Assembly (NCBI RefSeq): GCF_014284195.1
Contig: NZ_JACOGC010000002.1
Span: forward strand, 620,001-684,000
DNA from: Cognatundibacterium griseum
GTDB taxonomy: Bacteria; Pseudomonadota; Gammaproteobacteria; Burkholderiales; Burkholderiaceae_D
Direction of reading: 5' to 3'
DNA length: 64,000 bases
Shown: positions 36,439 to 46,375 of the stretch, piece after piece
Layout: each line of letters begins with the position of its first letter
Numbering within the stretch: the first letter of the stretch is position 1
Notes under the pieces: generated by a model
Database searches by the model: none
What the model saw: only the letters and a program-made list of their open reading frames with translations
Told to the model about the DNA's origin: nothing
Translations under genes and position numbers: made by a program

Positions 36439-38313
36439 ATGACGATCTATTCGACGCAAAGCGAGATTGCAATCACCGATGTTCGTGTGAGCAACTTTCG
36501 CTCGCTTGCCAATATCGAGGTCGAGCTTGGCGACCTCACGGTGCTCATCGGTGCCAACAACGCGGGCAAGACCAGCTTCCTGGACGCCATATTTGCGGCC
36601 ATCGGGTCGGGGCGCAAAGTTCTTGGCCAGGACGACGTTCGGCTTGCCCATGGCGAGGCGCTTGCCCCTAAAGAGCGCAAAGTCACTATTGATCTTCGTG
36701 TGAGGCCAATAGGTGCCGATGGCACAGTGACGGACAAGTTTCCAGAGGGAAGTTTTTGGACAGCGTTGTGGGGCAGCGGAATCGCGCTCGATCCGGTCGA
36801 GTTCTATGAGTTTGCCCCCATTCGAACAAGCCTCTCGTGGAGCGGTTCGAAGGCAGAGTATGTCGTTGAGCGCAACTTTCTCAAGGAGTGGCGCGAGTTT
36901 AAGAACTGGATCGATACGCCAGTCCAGGCCACGCCGGTTCGCGCGGCCCAGATTGAACCGATTGCCTTGCATTTCATCGACGCAAAGCGCGATCTCGACG
37001 AAGACCTTCGCAAGCCGGGATCGTTCTGGCGGCGGTTGACGGACGATCTTGGCTTGTCGGCGGTAGATGTGACCGACCTCGAAACGGCTCTCTCGGGGAT
37101 CAACCAAACAATCGTGGAAAAAAGCGAAATCCTCCAGCATTTGAAAACGAATCTGGCGGACTTGCAGAAGGTGGTTTCAGCCGACAGTGCGGGGATCGAC
37201 ATCGCGCCGGTTGCCCGTAAGTTGCGCGATCTATCCAAGGGCGTGGACGTTTCGTTCTCGACATCCGGCGCTCAATCATTTCCGCTCGCGCGCCATGGTA
37301 TGGGCACTCGCAGCCTCGCTTCGCTTCTGGTCTTTCGCGCGTTCGTCTCGTGGCGTCACGCACACGCTACCAGTGGCGGCGACAAGGTACATTCAATCCT
37401 CGCGCTAGAAGAGCCTGAGTCGCATTTGCACCCTCAAGCGCAACGCTCGTTGTTCGGTCACATCAAGGCCATCGCGGGGCAGCGCGTGGTCAGCACACAT
37501 TCGCCTTATTTCGCAGGCCAGGCGCGATTGGAAGACCTTCGGCTATTCATCAAGAAGGGCGGCGACACAATGGCGTCGAAACTCGACGTGTCAAAGCTGA
37601 CCAAGGCAGACGACAAGCGCAAGGTCCAAGAATCAGTCATTGACTCGCGCGGAGACATCCTCTTCGCTCGGGCGTTGGTGCTCTTTGAGGGGCAGACTGA
37701 AGAGCAGGCCTTGCCGATTTGGGCTCAAGAGTATTGGGGAGCGTCCATCCACGAGCTGGGTTTCAGTTTTGCCAGGGCAAACGGCACGAACTACTTCCCG
37801 TTCATATGGCTTGCGAATAACTTGGACATTCCTTGGTATCTGATCGCAGATGGTGAAGTCCAGCCGCTGAAAAATCTCGAAGACGAGTTAAAGAAGGCCA
37901 ACCTTCCAGAGTCGGCAAAGTCGCCAAACATCGTTGTTCTTCCTAGTGGAAATAACTTCGAGACTCAGCTCATTGCCGAAGGCTATATGGTCGAAATTGA
38001 AGCTGCGCTCAATACTGTATCGGGCGAGGATGCTTTTTTGGATGGGTTCATCGCCAAGAATCACGGGCTCAGTTATGGCAAGTACAAAGACGGTACGGAC
38101 AAAGGAAGCCGAGATTACAAGAGCGCTGGCGGCCGGGAGCGCGCGGCTGCAGATGCCATGAAGGGGCAGAAAACCCGGCTAGCTAAGCCGTTGGCGCATC
38201 AGATCGTGGGGCATGCCGACCCATCGAGAAGGTTTCCTTCAACGATTGATAGATTATTTAAGACCATAGGCGCAGCTCACGGACTGGTCAAAGCAGGGGG
38301 AACAAAGCCATGA
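36439..38313 (+). CDS. gajA: Gabija GajA, OLD-family ATPase-TOPRIM endonuclease
   Basis: A 624-residue protein. The ABC-type ATPase has Walker A GANNAGKT (38-45) and the signature and Walker B region LALEEPESHLHP, followed by STHSPYF. The C-terminal TOPRIM domain has E417/E421 (LFEGQTEE) and D471 (LIADGE). In Gabija, GajA is a nucleotide-sensing, sequence-specific nicking endonuclease. The next gene is a UvrD-like helicase with a 4-base overlap (ATGA), the exact Gabija arrangement. It begins 44 bases after the GIY-YIG gene, so it may be read from the same promoter. Confidence 0.88.
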   Translation: MTIYSTQSEIAITDVRVSNFRSLANIEVELGDLTVLIGANNAGKTSFLDAIFAAIGSGRKVLGQDDVRLAHGEALAPKERKVTIDLRVRPIGADGTVTDKFPEGSFWTALWGSGIALDPVEFYEFAPIRTSLSWSGSKAEYVVERNFLKEWREFKNWIDTPVQATPVRAAQIEPIALHFIDAKRDLDEDLRKPGSFWRRLTDDLGLSAVDVTDLETALSGINQTIVEKSEILQHLKTNLADLQKVVSADSAGIDIAPVARKLRDLSKGVDVSFSTSGAQSFPLARHGMGTRSLASLLVFRAFVSWRHAHATSGGDKVHSILALEEPESHLHPQAQRSLFGHIKAIAGQRVVSTHSPYFAGQARLEDLRLFIKKGGDTMASKLDVSKLTKADDKRKVQESVIDSRGDILFARALVLFEGQTEEQALPIWAQEYWGASIHELGFSFARANGTNYFPFIWLANNLDIPWYLIADGEVQPLKNLEDELKKANLPESAKSPNIVVLPSGNNFETQLIAEGYMVEIEAALNTVSGEDAFLDGFIAKNHGLSYGKYKDGTDKGSRDYKSAGGRERAAADAMKGQKTRLAKPLAHQIVGHADPSRRFPSTIDRLFKTIGAAHGLVKAGGTKP

Positions 38314-40169
38314 CAATACAACGCAATATTCGCCTATCGAGCCAGCAGGCTACCGTCGTCGATCACGTAGATGGACCTTTGCTGGTCGTTGCTGGCCCCG
38401 GCTCTGGAAAGACGCGAGTTCTCACCGAGCGCATTCGGTCTCTCCTGTCGAACGTGCCCGGTCATTTTCGCGTGCTGGCTTTGACCTTCACTAACAAAGC
38501 GGCCGACGAGATGCGGGAACGATTGGCAGACTTGGGCGACGCACGTCAACGCGCGTTCATAGGCACGCTTCACAGCTTTTGCCTGGACTTGCTCACTGAG
38601 CGAGGAAAGCTAGTTGGCGTCGAAGGTATGCCCAACATTTTCGAGCAGTTCAAGGACCGCAAGGAAATCCTGCTCAGCGCGATCAAGGAAGACCCAGCCC
38701 TGGAGGCTGAGTTGGATCAGGAAGGCGACGCCAAGGCTCGCGGAAAGCGGGTCGATGCATGGCTGCAAGGCATTTCGTGGATCAAGGCGCACCCCATTAC
38801 CTGCGCTGTGATCGAAGACGATATCGAGCGCCGCGTGTTGGAGGCCTATGACAACGAACTGAGGGCGAGCAACGCTTACGACTTCGATGACTTGCTTCTG
38901 CTGGCCTACCGCTTGCTGAGCGGCAATCCCAAGCTCGCCGAGTTCTACCAGCGGCTCTACAAGTTTGTCTGCATCGATGAAGCGCAGGACCTTAACGAAG
39001 CACAGTATGCGGTGATTTGCGCGTTATGCGGGGAGTCGTTCAAAAACGTGATGATGGTCGGCGACCCTAAGCAGTCCATTTATGGGTTCAATACGTCGAG
39101 CCCAGAATACATGGACCGTTTCAAAGCTGAGTTCAGCGCTAAGCTTGTCGGCCTGACGGAAAACTTCCGCTCGTCGAAATCTGTTGTCGACGTGGCACGC
39201 TCGCTGGATTCGAACTACCTTGTCGCAGCCCAATTGCCCATCCAAGGTCTTGCCGAATTGATCGTGGGCAACGATGAGGAAGATGAGGCTAAGCGTATCG
39301 TTGATCAGATTCAGGCCCTCTTTGATAACGGCCATCCCGATGTGGAAGGCGACATTGAGCCGTCGAAGTGCGCGATCCTTGGGCGCACGCGCTTCGCCTT
39401 ACTTGCCATCGAAAAAGAGCTGCGCTTGCGGTCGATCCCCTTCTACAAGCGCCTGACCGCCAACCATGAGAACGAATCCGAGGTGGTTGATGATTTTCAG
39501 CTTGCGTTGCGCGTGGTTGCTAATCCGCGGGATCGCTTGCATTTCGCAGCATTGGCGAAGAAGTGGAAGGTATCCGAGCCTGGTGCGACCAACGACGCCA
39601 CCAAAGCTCTCGCTTCCATGGCATCCGTAACAGGCAGCGTCAGTGGCAGGGCCACCGCTGTTGTTGCTGCTGTTGCCAGCGTTTTGCGGAATACTGCACG
39701 TTTAGACTTGATGCCAGCCTTTGCCGTTTTGACAGGCTATGCCGACACATTGGATGAGGGCGAGAAGCTTTTGATCTATGAAGACGTTGAGGTTTTCAGG
39801 CAGGAGTGGGACCAATATCTTCGTTCGGATTCCTCAACCCAGACTATCGCCGGCTTCATGAGCAGCAAAGCTCTCGGGGCGACGCAGAAGGCGAGCCGGG
39901 AAGGCGTGGCTTTGCTAACGGTGCACTCGTCGAAGGGATTGGAGTTCGACGTAGTTTTCATTGCGGGAATGGCTGAGGGCTCATTCCCTGACTACCGTTC
40001 CTCGACGGGGCGCGAACTTCTCGAAGAGCGCCGTAACGCGTTTGTGGCGGTAACTCGATCGAAGAGGTTACTTTATCTTTCCTACCCGGTGACCAGGATG
40101 ATGCCATGGGGTGATCGAAGAAGACAATTACCCTCTCGATTTATTCGAGAAGCGGGATTCAATCAATGA
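38310..40169 (+). CDS. gajB: Gabija GajB, UvrD-like SF1 helicase
   Basis: A 619-residue UvrD/Rep-like helicase: Q-motif SSQQATVVDH, Walker A AGPGSGKT (28-35), motif Ia TFTNKAADEM, motif II DEAQD (223-227), motif III GDPKQSIYGF, motif V TVHSSKGLEFDVVF and motif VI VAVTRSK. In Gabija, GajB senses DNA ends produced by GajA and hydrolyses nucleotides. It is longer than the original GajB proteins (about 490 residues) but all motifs are intact. A plain UvrD paralogue is unlikely given the coupled GajA. Confidence 0.87.
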   Translation: MTIQRNIRLSSQQATVVDHVDGPLLVVAGPGSGKTRVLTERIRSLLSNVPGHFRVLALTFTNKAADEMRERLADLGDARQRAFIGTLHSFCLDLLTERGKLVGVEGMPNIFEQFKDRKEILLSAIKEDPALEAELDQEGDAKARGKRVDAWLQGISWIKAHPITCAVIEDDIERRVLEAYDNELRASNAYDFDDLLLLAYRLLSGNPKLAEFYQRLYKFVCIDEAQDLNEAQYAVICALCGESFKNVMMVGDPKQSIYGFNTSSPEYMDRFKAEFSAKLVGLTENFRSSKSVVDVARSLDSNYLVAAQLPIQGLAELIVGNDEEDEAKRIVDQIQALFDNGHPDVEGDIEPSKCAILGRTRFALLAIEKELRLRSIPFYKRLTANHENESEVVDDFQLALRVVANPRDRLHFAALAKKWKVSEPGATNDATKALASMASVTGSVSGRATAVVAAVASVLRNTARLDLMPAFAVLTGYADTLDEGEKLLIYEDVEVFRQEWDQYLRSDSSTQTIAGFMSSKALGATQKASREGVALLTVHSSKGLEFDVVFIAGMAEGSFPDYRSSTGRELLEERRNAFVAVTRSKRLLYLSYPVTRMMPWGDRRRQLPSRFIREAGFNQ

Positions 40170-40422
40170 GAGTAAAGGTAACAGATATTCTTAACATGGC
40201 CAGTAAAAGCAAAGCATTTCAGGGCTCCTCTGGGAGGGTATGGAGCTTTATCCTACTTGATCGGACCAAAGCTGGGATAAGCGGCGAGTACCGCCGCAAC
40301 CATATCGGCCACCGTTCCCATGGCGGCGGAGCACCATCCGAATTGATCTTTTCGGTCGGTAATGACTGGCCGACATCCATCGAGAACAGTCCATCCCTCC
40401 TGGTACATCGGCGGGTCTGAAG
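40170..40422 (+). other. Intergenic region between Gabija and the helicase-topoisomerase operon
   Basis: A 253-base gap with no gene I can support. An 84-codon frame begins at an ATGA overlap with gajB, but its product has no recognisable character. On the minus strand the 40253-40390 stretch reads as open coding-like sequence without a start context, perhaps a remnant. The promoter of the following operon should be here; I see no good hexamer pair. Confidence 0.35.
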
Positions 40423-41562
40423 ATGGCAGCCAATCAGGATAAGTTCGAAGCATTGGTGACGCTACTGGAGATACGGCAAACCAGAAACGACAAGCCTTAT
40501 ATCTACTGTGAAGTCCAAGATCACGAGGCGCTCGGCGTACCGAAGGGAGCGAACTGGTTCAACCCGCCAAGCAATCTCCAGCTTCCCCTAGGTCCCCATA
40601 AAGCTACTCTGATTCGCAAGGGAGGCTTCTGCAATGTCGATTCGTTGCACATCGATGGTCGTCCTCAATCGATGGAGCACGTTGACGGGGAGGCTATCCT
40701 TGACTACGATGGCAGTATCGATCCCCTGAGGGACGATCAGCATGGCAGCTTCCCCGTGGAAGACGGAAAAGTAGAGGTCGTCAGACTGCCTCGCTTGCTT
40801 CTCAAAAAACAAAACATCGGTCGTATCCTGGCATCAATCCCGATCCAATTCGACATCCTTCACGACGGCAAGGAGTACGTGGCGACGACTTTGAAGACGA
40901 TGTCGCCCGCTGATGTATTCGAGTCGCAGGTTGAGACCCAGGCCCCCGTCATATTGGCCTCGCTGGGCGCGTGGTCAAGAGATGAGGGCGGTGAAGGTGT
41001 CTGGACAGAGGTTTGCTACCCAGGGGCGGCAATGTCCGCTCTGGTGTTTATGCCAGCCCTCTTACTGCGCCGGGCATGTATTCCCCATGTTGAGCCGGCC
41101 GCCTCAAGAGACCGATGGATTCCTGGGAATTACGAGGAAATCTTTACCGAGCAGGAGGGGGCACTCATCGACCGAGAAAAGCCGCGCGTTACCCACTTCC
41201 TAGTGGTACTGAGCAAAAACAAAAACTCGAAACTACGAATCGACCGTTTGCTTCGACCCCGCGGCGTGGCCGGCGATCCCGGTATCATTGTCGCCGATTG
41301 GGTGGAAGGGGAGGTCCTCTCGCAGCCCACTCTCTATTTTGACAAGCATGAAGCGGAAGTGATACTCACAACCTCTCCTTACGAAGGGGACAACGTCTCC
41401 TGCACCGTCAAGGAAACGCAGCTCGTTGCGGTCGGCATGACGCCGGGTACCAAGGTCGCCTTGTCCATAAAAGTAAACCGCAGCCAGAAGTTTGTCTGGA
41501 GCGCGGGCCGATTGCATCGTACGACGCCACTTCGAGGAAATGAGGAAGTAGATGATCACTAG
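40423..41562 (+). CDS. Unknown protein, first gene of the helicase-topoisomerase operon
   Basis: A 379-residue soluble protein with a high beta-strand tendency and no motif that I recognise. It begins with KFEALVTLLEIRQTRNDKPYIYCEV, and the last quarter (PYEGDNVSCTVKETQLVAVGM) reads as an all-beta domain. No membrane segments or clustered cysteines. Its last 11 bases overlap the 1607-residue gene, which indicates coupled translation and a stoichiometric partner. It could be a DNA-binding or substrate-specificity subunit, but nothing in the sequence proves this. Confidence 0.7.
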   Translation: MAANQDKFEALVTLLEIRQTRNDKPYIYCEVQDHEALGVPKGANWFNPPSNLQLPLGPHKATLIRKGGFCNVDSLHIDGRPQSMEHVDGEAILDYDGSIDPLRDDQHGSFPVEDGKVEVVRLPRLLLKKQNIGRILASIPIQFDILHDGKEYVATTLKTMSPADVFESQVETQAPVILASLGAWSRDEGGEGVWTEVCYPGAAMSALVFMPALLLRRACIPHVEPAASRDRWIPGNYEEIFTEQEGALIDREKPRVTHFLVVLSKNKNSKLRIDRLLRPRGVAGDPGIIVADWVEGEVLSQPTLYFDKHEAEVILTTSPYEGDNVSCTVKETQLVAVGMTPGTKVALSIKVNRSQKFVWSAGRLHRTTPLRGNEEVDDH

Positions 41563-44500
41563 TTTTCTGCGCTTTCTCTACAACCTGCGCAAAGCTCCAT
41601 CTTCCATCGGAAGGCCATTGGCGTGCTCTGAGTCTGCCGTGTCCTCTATCGTTGCGGCGCCGGAGCCCGACACCGCACGTGTGAAACCCGCGGTGTCGCT
41701 ATCTCTGCCGAAGCCGGCGCCGGCGAATTTCTACGTCGCTCCCAGGTCTCCTGCAGTGGATCCGCTATTCTTGGCGAGATATTACCGACAGGCCTTCCTG
41801 CATGTGGACATGGGGACCTTTGCCAAGATCGTAAATGGAAAGGGCCCTAAGCTCATCGGCCGACTGGAGCCGTCCGAGGTTCCCAGGAGACAGATCGATC
41901 TGTTGACCAGCAGCGAAGAGGGAGGTGGCGCAAAGCCGATTTACGCCATGGCAGTACTTTCTGCCGTGCCTATGAGAAAGCGCAATGACGTGATCGATGG
42001 CCGCCGGTACCCGATCCTTGCAGTCCCAGCCCAAGCCGTCGTCGAAGACAAGCAATTTTGGCTCGCTGCGGCGTCGGATACTGCCCCGATCGCCAACCCT
42101 CGGTGCTTCTACCCCATGGGCGAAGACTGCGACGTTGGTGACTTTGGCCGGTTCAGTGCTGAACTTCTGCAGTCCCTTGCCAAGCTCGGTGCCGATGAGG
42201 AGCTCAACATAGGCTGGCAAAGTTGGTGGGATACCTGTTTGGGTGCATTACTTCGGGCGACTGATGCCGAAGATCTCGCGATGCTCGAACAAAGGGCCTG
42301 CAGTCAGTTGCCAGCCTACGAAAAGCAAACCTGGGCGCTTCGGGTCGAAGTTTTTGCCCAAGAGGGTGCAACCAATGCCGCAGTGCGTGAGTTGGATGCA
42401 GTGTATGCCGAACTGATCAGCCGTCTTGAGAGGGGGGACAAGGCACTTGGATGCTATCCGACCTTTTGCGGCACCGGGAATTCGGCCGTCGCGCCCGAAC
42501 GCATTCCTATCAGCTATCGTCAAACTTTCGGGCATATGGATGCCTACGGCGGCGGAAAACGCGAGTTGTTCCCGCTCGATCCCACACAGCGGCGTGCCTC
42601 CCGTGCCATACTGTCCCTGCAGTCCGGCCAGGTTCAGGCCGTCAACGGTCCGCCTGGCAGCGGCAAGACGTCGATGTTGCGCGCTGTTGTCGCCAGCAAG
42701 TGGGTAGAGGCAGCGCTCGACCAAGCGCCTTGTCCAATCGTCCTGGCTTGCGGCACCACTAACCAATCCGTGACCAATGTGATCGGCGCCTTTGGCGAGG
42801 CGCCGCATCTCGACGACAAGCTGTTGATAGCCCGCCGGTGGATTCCGGATGTCCCGAGCTACGGAGCCTACCTGCCGTCTCAGTCCCAACTGAAAAAGGA
42901 CGGTAAGGACGACAGCAAGGACGTTACCAAGCAGTTTATCTGCCTTCAGAAGGCGGCAACAGGTAGCTTGTATGCCTTCGTCGGTAGATCGGACGTCCTC
43001 GATCCAGCAAGGGCACTGGAATTCGAAGTGTCTTATCTCCAGAGTGCCCGGGCGCAATATCCAGATATACAACTTACTCGGCTGGAGGATGCGGTGGCCG
43101 CCGTGCACGGCGATCTCCACACGCATGTGGAGACGGTTATTGCTCATGCTAAGGCCTATTCTGAGCACCCGGAGTCGCGGACAAATTTCCATAAGCGCGC
43201 GCGCGCGCGGATCGGCCAGTGTGCCGAGCACTGGCATGTCGATAGGGTGGAGATCGCGGGGAAATGCCTGACGGCACTCGAACGCGCCTCAACCGAGCAT
43301 GGGCGGTGCGACATCGACGCGCTGGATGATCTGATTGACCTGTTGTGGCGGGCCGATGCCTTTCACCTCGCCGCCCGCTATTGGGAGGGGCGGTTCCTCC
43401 TGGCCCAGCGAACCCGTCTATTCTCTCGTCATCCAAAAAATGTGGAGGAACAGCTCCGCCGCTTGTGCATGCTGACGCCCTGTCTGGTCGCGACCTGCCA
43501 TTTGACGCCGACTTGGTGCAATACCGAGCCTGCAGCGGGCGGCAATCAGCCGGACGGGTGCTTGGCGATCGGACTGATTGACTTGCTCTTGATCGACGAA
43601 GCCGGCATGGTTTCGCCCGAACTGGGAGCCTGCCTGTTAGGGCTCGCCCAACGGACAGCGTTCATCGGGGATATCAAGCAACTCGATCCTATCTGGTCGG
43701 TCGATGTGGTCGGGGAGTCCGCCATTGTGGCCGGCCTCACTGAGGACACTGAGGTGCGTAATGCCCTGATCCAGTCCGGAAGGTCCGTCGCCGGCGGCAG
43801 CATGCTGCGCGCTGCGCGCCTAGTTTCTCACTGGCGGGACCCTGATGACGATGGCGTGACACTGCGTTATCACTACCGGTGCGCGCCGCCCATCATCGAA
43901 TACTGCAATTACCTGTCCTATGGCGGGGTGCTGCGCACGCGGACCAAGACCAAGGATGGATTCTGGCCACCACCGCTTTCGTGGGTTGCCTTGGAAGAGG
44001 GGCCCAGCAAGGTGGGCAGCGGCTCCTTCTGCAACGTAGCAGAGGCGGAGGAGATCGTTTCATGGGTTCTCAGCGCTTGGCCTAAACTGACCGGTAACCC
44101 CGGCATGGAGGGAAAGACTATCGATGCTGTACTTGCCTTGCTAACGCCATATAGAGCGCAATCGGAATATCTGGCCAAGCGGCTCAAGGAGGAGTTCGAT
44201 CGAGCCCGCCGAATGGGAACCCTAGGCGAGTGCTGCCCCAGTTCCCAGCATGTCAAGGACGTGGTGATCGGCACGGTTCATAAATTACAGGGCGCCGAAC
44301 GCCCAGTGATCTGCTTTAGCCTCGTTGAAGGCCCCGAGCAGATGCCTAGCCAGTTCATGGATGGCAACGGGGCCATGCTTAACGTTGCCGCTTCGCGGGC
44401 CAAGCATGCGCTCGTTGTGTTCGGCCACCGGGATCGATTCTTGGTCACCGAGGTCAAGCCGGGTACCCAACTTAAGGATCTAGCGTTACAAGGGCTGCCG

Positions 44501-46375
44501 CCCTCTATCCTGTTAGGTGCCTACCTCAAGTTAGTCGCCAAGCCACTTTATCCAAGGCACTTAGCAATAATCGAGGCGCCGGGCAAGCTGGTGGCTCTGA
44601 GGCATGTTCTCGGCAAGGAATTCCGCGTCGAGGCGACTGGGGGATCTCTATGGTCCCTCGATCTAAAGGAGGGCGTTGACGATCGTGCCGGACTGGCACC
44701 CCGTCCGACATTGCGGAGTGGGGCGGAAGCGGTGATCAAACGAATTGCGCAGGCGGCGCAATCTGTTGAGAGTGTGCTGTTGCTTACCGACGATGATCGT
44801 ATGGGCGACTACATAGCCTGGCAGGCTTCCAGGCTTACGGGCCTTGATGCGAAAGGTCTGCCGGTTAAGCGGGCGCGCATGGGGGCAATTACACCGGGCG
44901 GCATCCGGGATGCCATTACGCGTGCCACGGAGGGAGTGGACGAGGCGAGAGTCCTGGCCGAAATCACTCGCGAGGTCGCGGACCAGATGTTGACACGCTA
45001 CCTGAGCGCCTATCTCGACAATGTTTTGAATCATAAGGGCGTGCGCAGCCACTTGTTGAGTCGAGAACAATTCTGGTCCAATTTGGGGGCAATGGATGGC
45101 ACCAATAAACTCAAGACGACTAGCAAGACGCTGGGCAGGGTACAGGCAGGAATTCTGGGGCTGGTTGCCGGGGAGATAGGTCGCAAAGCAGCTGCTCCGT
45201 ACTCGCATTGGGTAAGGATTGACCTGGGTGGGCGGTCCCTGGAGGGGCGAATTCTCGGTTCGCTGGGCCCGCAATGGACGGTAGGACAGGTATCCCCCTC
45301 TTGTAACGTTGAGTTCACAGTCTTGGATGTCACGGAGGATCGCCTGCCCGCCGACATCGCTGGGGCAGGCACAGTGGAACTGTTGGCCGGCGCATGGCGG
45401 CGCTATGCCATGCCACCTGGCACCACCATGAGACGGCTGCAGGCGCTCTATGAGGGCAGCTGGGCCCAGTGTCCGCAGGCTCCAGCCGACCCGATCGATC
45501 CGATCGAAATCCGGTATGAAGGTGCTGGACATCCTCCGGTCCTGCCGCTGGATCGGGCCAAAACGCCGGACACTTTGTTCATTGGCGCGACCACCGAGGA
45601 TGTGGAAACGGCGAATATCTATCGGCTGATCTGGATGTGGTTCGAAGCCTTGGAATGCACTTCGGCGACCTACAGACGGATCACGGTACGCGGAAGGCTT
45701 CATGGGTATGGCGACATCGAGTTCACCGGCATGGCTCTTGAAGGGCTTCCCTCTGAGTTCTATAAGCCTCTCGACGGGGTTAGTAACGAAGAATTACTCC
45801 TCTGCGAGTTGAACAAAGGGCCCAATTCGCCGGAGGTTCTGCAAGAGCTGGCGATGTTGCGGCAGGTCCAGCCAAGAAATTGCCGCAGCGAAGCGCCGCA
45901 AGCAGGTCTGACCTTGGACGAGCTGCTTTACCTCTGCCAGAGAATGGGTATTGGCAAGCCTTCGTCGCTCGCTTCCTCGCTACAATCCCTCATCGACCGC
46001 GAAATCGTGCTGCCTAGTGGTCCCGGCAAGCCGCTCTCTTTGAGTCGTGCTGGCGTATGGATTGCCGAATTGCTCGGCTTACCCAAATTCCCCGCCGACT
46101 ACGAAGGTGTCGGAAAGGTCGGTAAGGCGGACTTCAGCACCCAACTGGAGCGTTCGTTGACCCAGATCGAGAATGGCCTTTCGACGCCAAGGGACGTACT
46201 TGAGTGGCTGGTTGAGCTACTGGGTCCGTCCCACTTCAAGCACGTCTTACCTGATGCAATCTGGTCCAATATGACCGAATTGAACCGAGCCATGGCAAAT
46301 GCCCAGAGCGAAGCATCGGAGGCGCCGCAACTGATTTCCCCGCCCGGAGCGTATGATCCGCTATGTCAGGACTGA
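41552..46375 (+). CDS. Upf1-like SF1 helicase fused to a type IA topoisomerase body
   Basis: A 1607-residue protein. After about 340 unassigned residues there is a Dna2/Upf1-like SF1 helicase: LDPTQRRA, Walker A GPPGSGKT (366-373), a long insertion, motif II DEAG (682-685), GDIKQLDP, TVHKLQGAE, and NVAASRAK (944-951). From about residue 1004 it becomes a topoisomerase IA: TOPRIM E1008 (IIEAPGK) and D1080/D1082 (LLTDDDRMGDYIAW), GRVQ (1195-1198), TMRRLQALYEG, IYRLIW (1356-1361), and GIGKPSSLASSL plus FSTQLERSL near the C-terminus. The usual catalytic Tyr-Pro-Arg appears as C1307-P-Q1309. Helicase-topoisomerase fusions recall reverse gyrase, but that has an SF2 helicase. It overlaps both neighbours. 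Confidence 0.88.
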   Translation: MITSFLRFLYNLRKAPSSIGRPLACSESAVSSIVAAPEPDTARVKPAVSLSLPKPAPANFYVAPRSPAVDPLFLARYYRQAFLHVDMGTFAKIVNGKGPKLIGRLEPSEVPRRQIDLLTSSEEGGGAKPIYAMAVLSAVPMRKRNDVIDGRRYPILAVPAQAVVEDKQFWLAAASDTAPIANPRCFYPMGEDCDVGDFGRFSAELLQSLAKLGADEELNIGWQSWWDTCLGALLRATDAEDLAMLEQRACSQLPAYEKQTWALRVEVFAQEGATNAAVRELDAVYAELISRLERGDKALGCYPTFCGTGNSAVAPERIPISYRQTFGHMDAYGGGKRELFPLDPTQRRASRAILSLQSGQVQAVNGPPGSGKTSMLRAVVASKWVEAALDQAPCPIVLACGTTNQSVTNVIGAFGEAPHLDDKLLIARRWIPDVPSYGAYLPSQSQLKKDGKDDSKDVTKQFICLQKAATGSLYAFVGRSDVLDPARALEFEVSYLQSARAQYPDIQLTRLEDAVAAVHGDLHTHVETVIAHAKAYSEHPESRTNFHKRARARIGQCAEHWHVDRVEIAGKCLTALERASTEHGRCDIDALDDLIDLLWRADAFHLAARYWEGRFLLAQRTRLFSRHPKNVEEQLRRLCMLTPCLVATCHLTPTWCNTEPAAGGNQPDGCLAIGLIDLLLIDEAGMVSPELGACLLGLAQRTAFIGDIKQLDPIWSVDVVGESAIVAGLTEDTEVRNALIQSGRSVAGGSMLRAARLVSHWRDPDDDGVTLRYHYRCAPPIIEYCNYLSYGGVLRTRTKTKDGFWPPPLSWVALEEGPSKVGSGSFCNVAEAEEIVSWVLSAWPKLTGNPGMEGKTIDAVLALLTPYRAQSEYLAKRLKEEFDRARRMGTLGECCPSSQHVKDVVIGTVHKLQGAERPVICFSLVEGPEQMPSQFMDGNGAMLNVAASRAKHALVVFGHRDRFLVTEVKPGTQLKDLALQGLPPSILLGAYLKLVAKPLYPRHLAIIEAPGKLVALRHVLGKEFRVEATGGSLWSLDLKEGVDDRAGLAPRPTLRSGAEAVIKRIAQAAQSVESVLLLTDDDRMGDYIAWQASRLTGLDAKGLPVKRARMGAITPGGIRDAITRATEGVDEARVLAEITREVADQMLTRYLSAYLDNVLNHKGVRSHLLSREQFWSNLGAMDGTNKLKTTSKTLGRVQAGILGLVAGEIGRKAAAPYSHWVRIDLGGRSLEGRILGSLGPQWTVGQVSPSCNVEFTVLDVTEDRLPADIAGAGTVELLAGAWRRYAMPPGTTMRRLQALYEGSWAQCPQAPADPIDPIEIRYEGAGHPPVLPLDRAKTPDTLFIGATTEDVETANIYRLIWMWFEALECTSATYRRITVRGRLHGYGDIEFTGMALEGLPSEFYKPLDGVSNEELLLCELNKGPNSPEVLQELAMLRQVQPRNCRSEAPQAGLTLDELLYLCQRMGIGKPSSLASSLQSLIDREIVLPSGPGKPLSLSRAGVWIAELLGLPKFPADYEGVGKVGKADFSTQLERSLTQIENGLSTPRDVLEWLVELLGPSHFKHVLPDAIWSNMTELNRAMANAQSEASEAPQLISPPGAYDPLCQD

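Noticed and set aside
40166..40420. An 84-codon gene overlapping gajB by ATGA
   Set aside because: The product has low-complexity, non-protein-like composition; kept only as a note under the intergenic region.
41552..46375. Reverse gyrase
   Set aside because: The helicase half is SF1 (Upf1-like) with Walker motifs and order unlike the SF2 helicase of reverse gyrase, the zinc fingers are missing, and the host is not a thermophile type.
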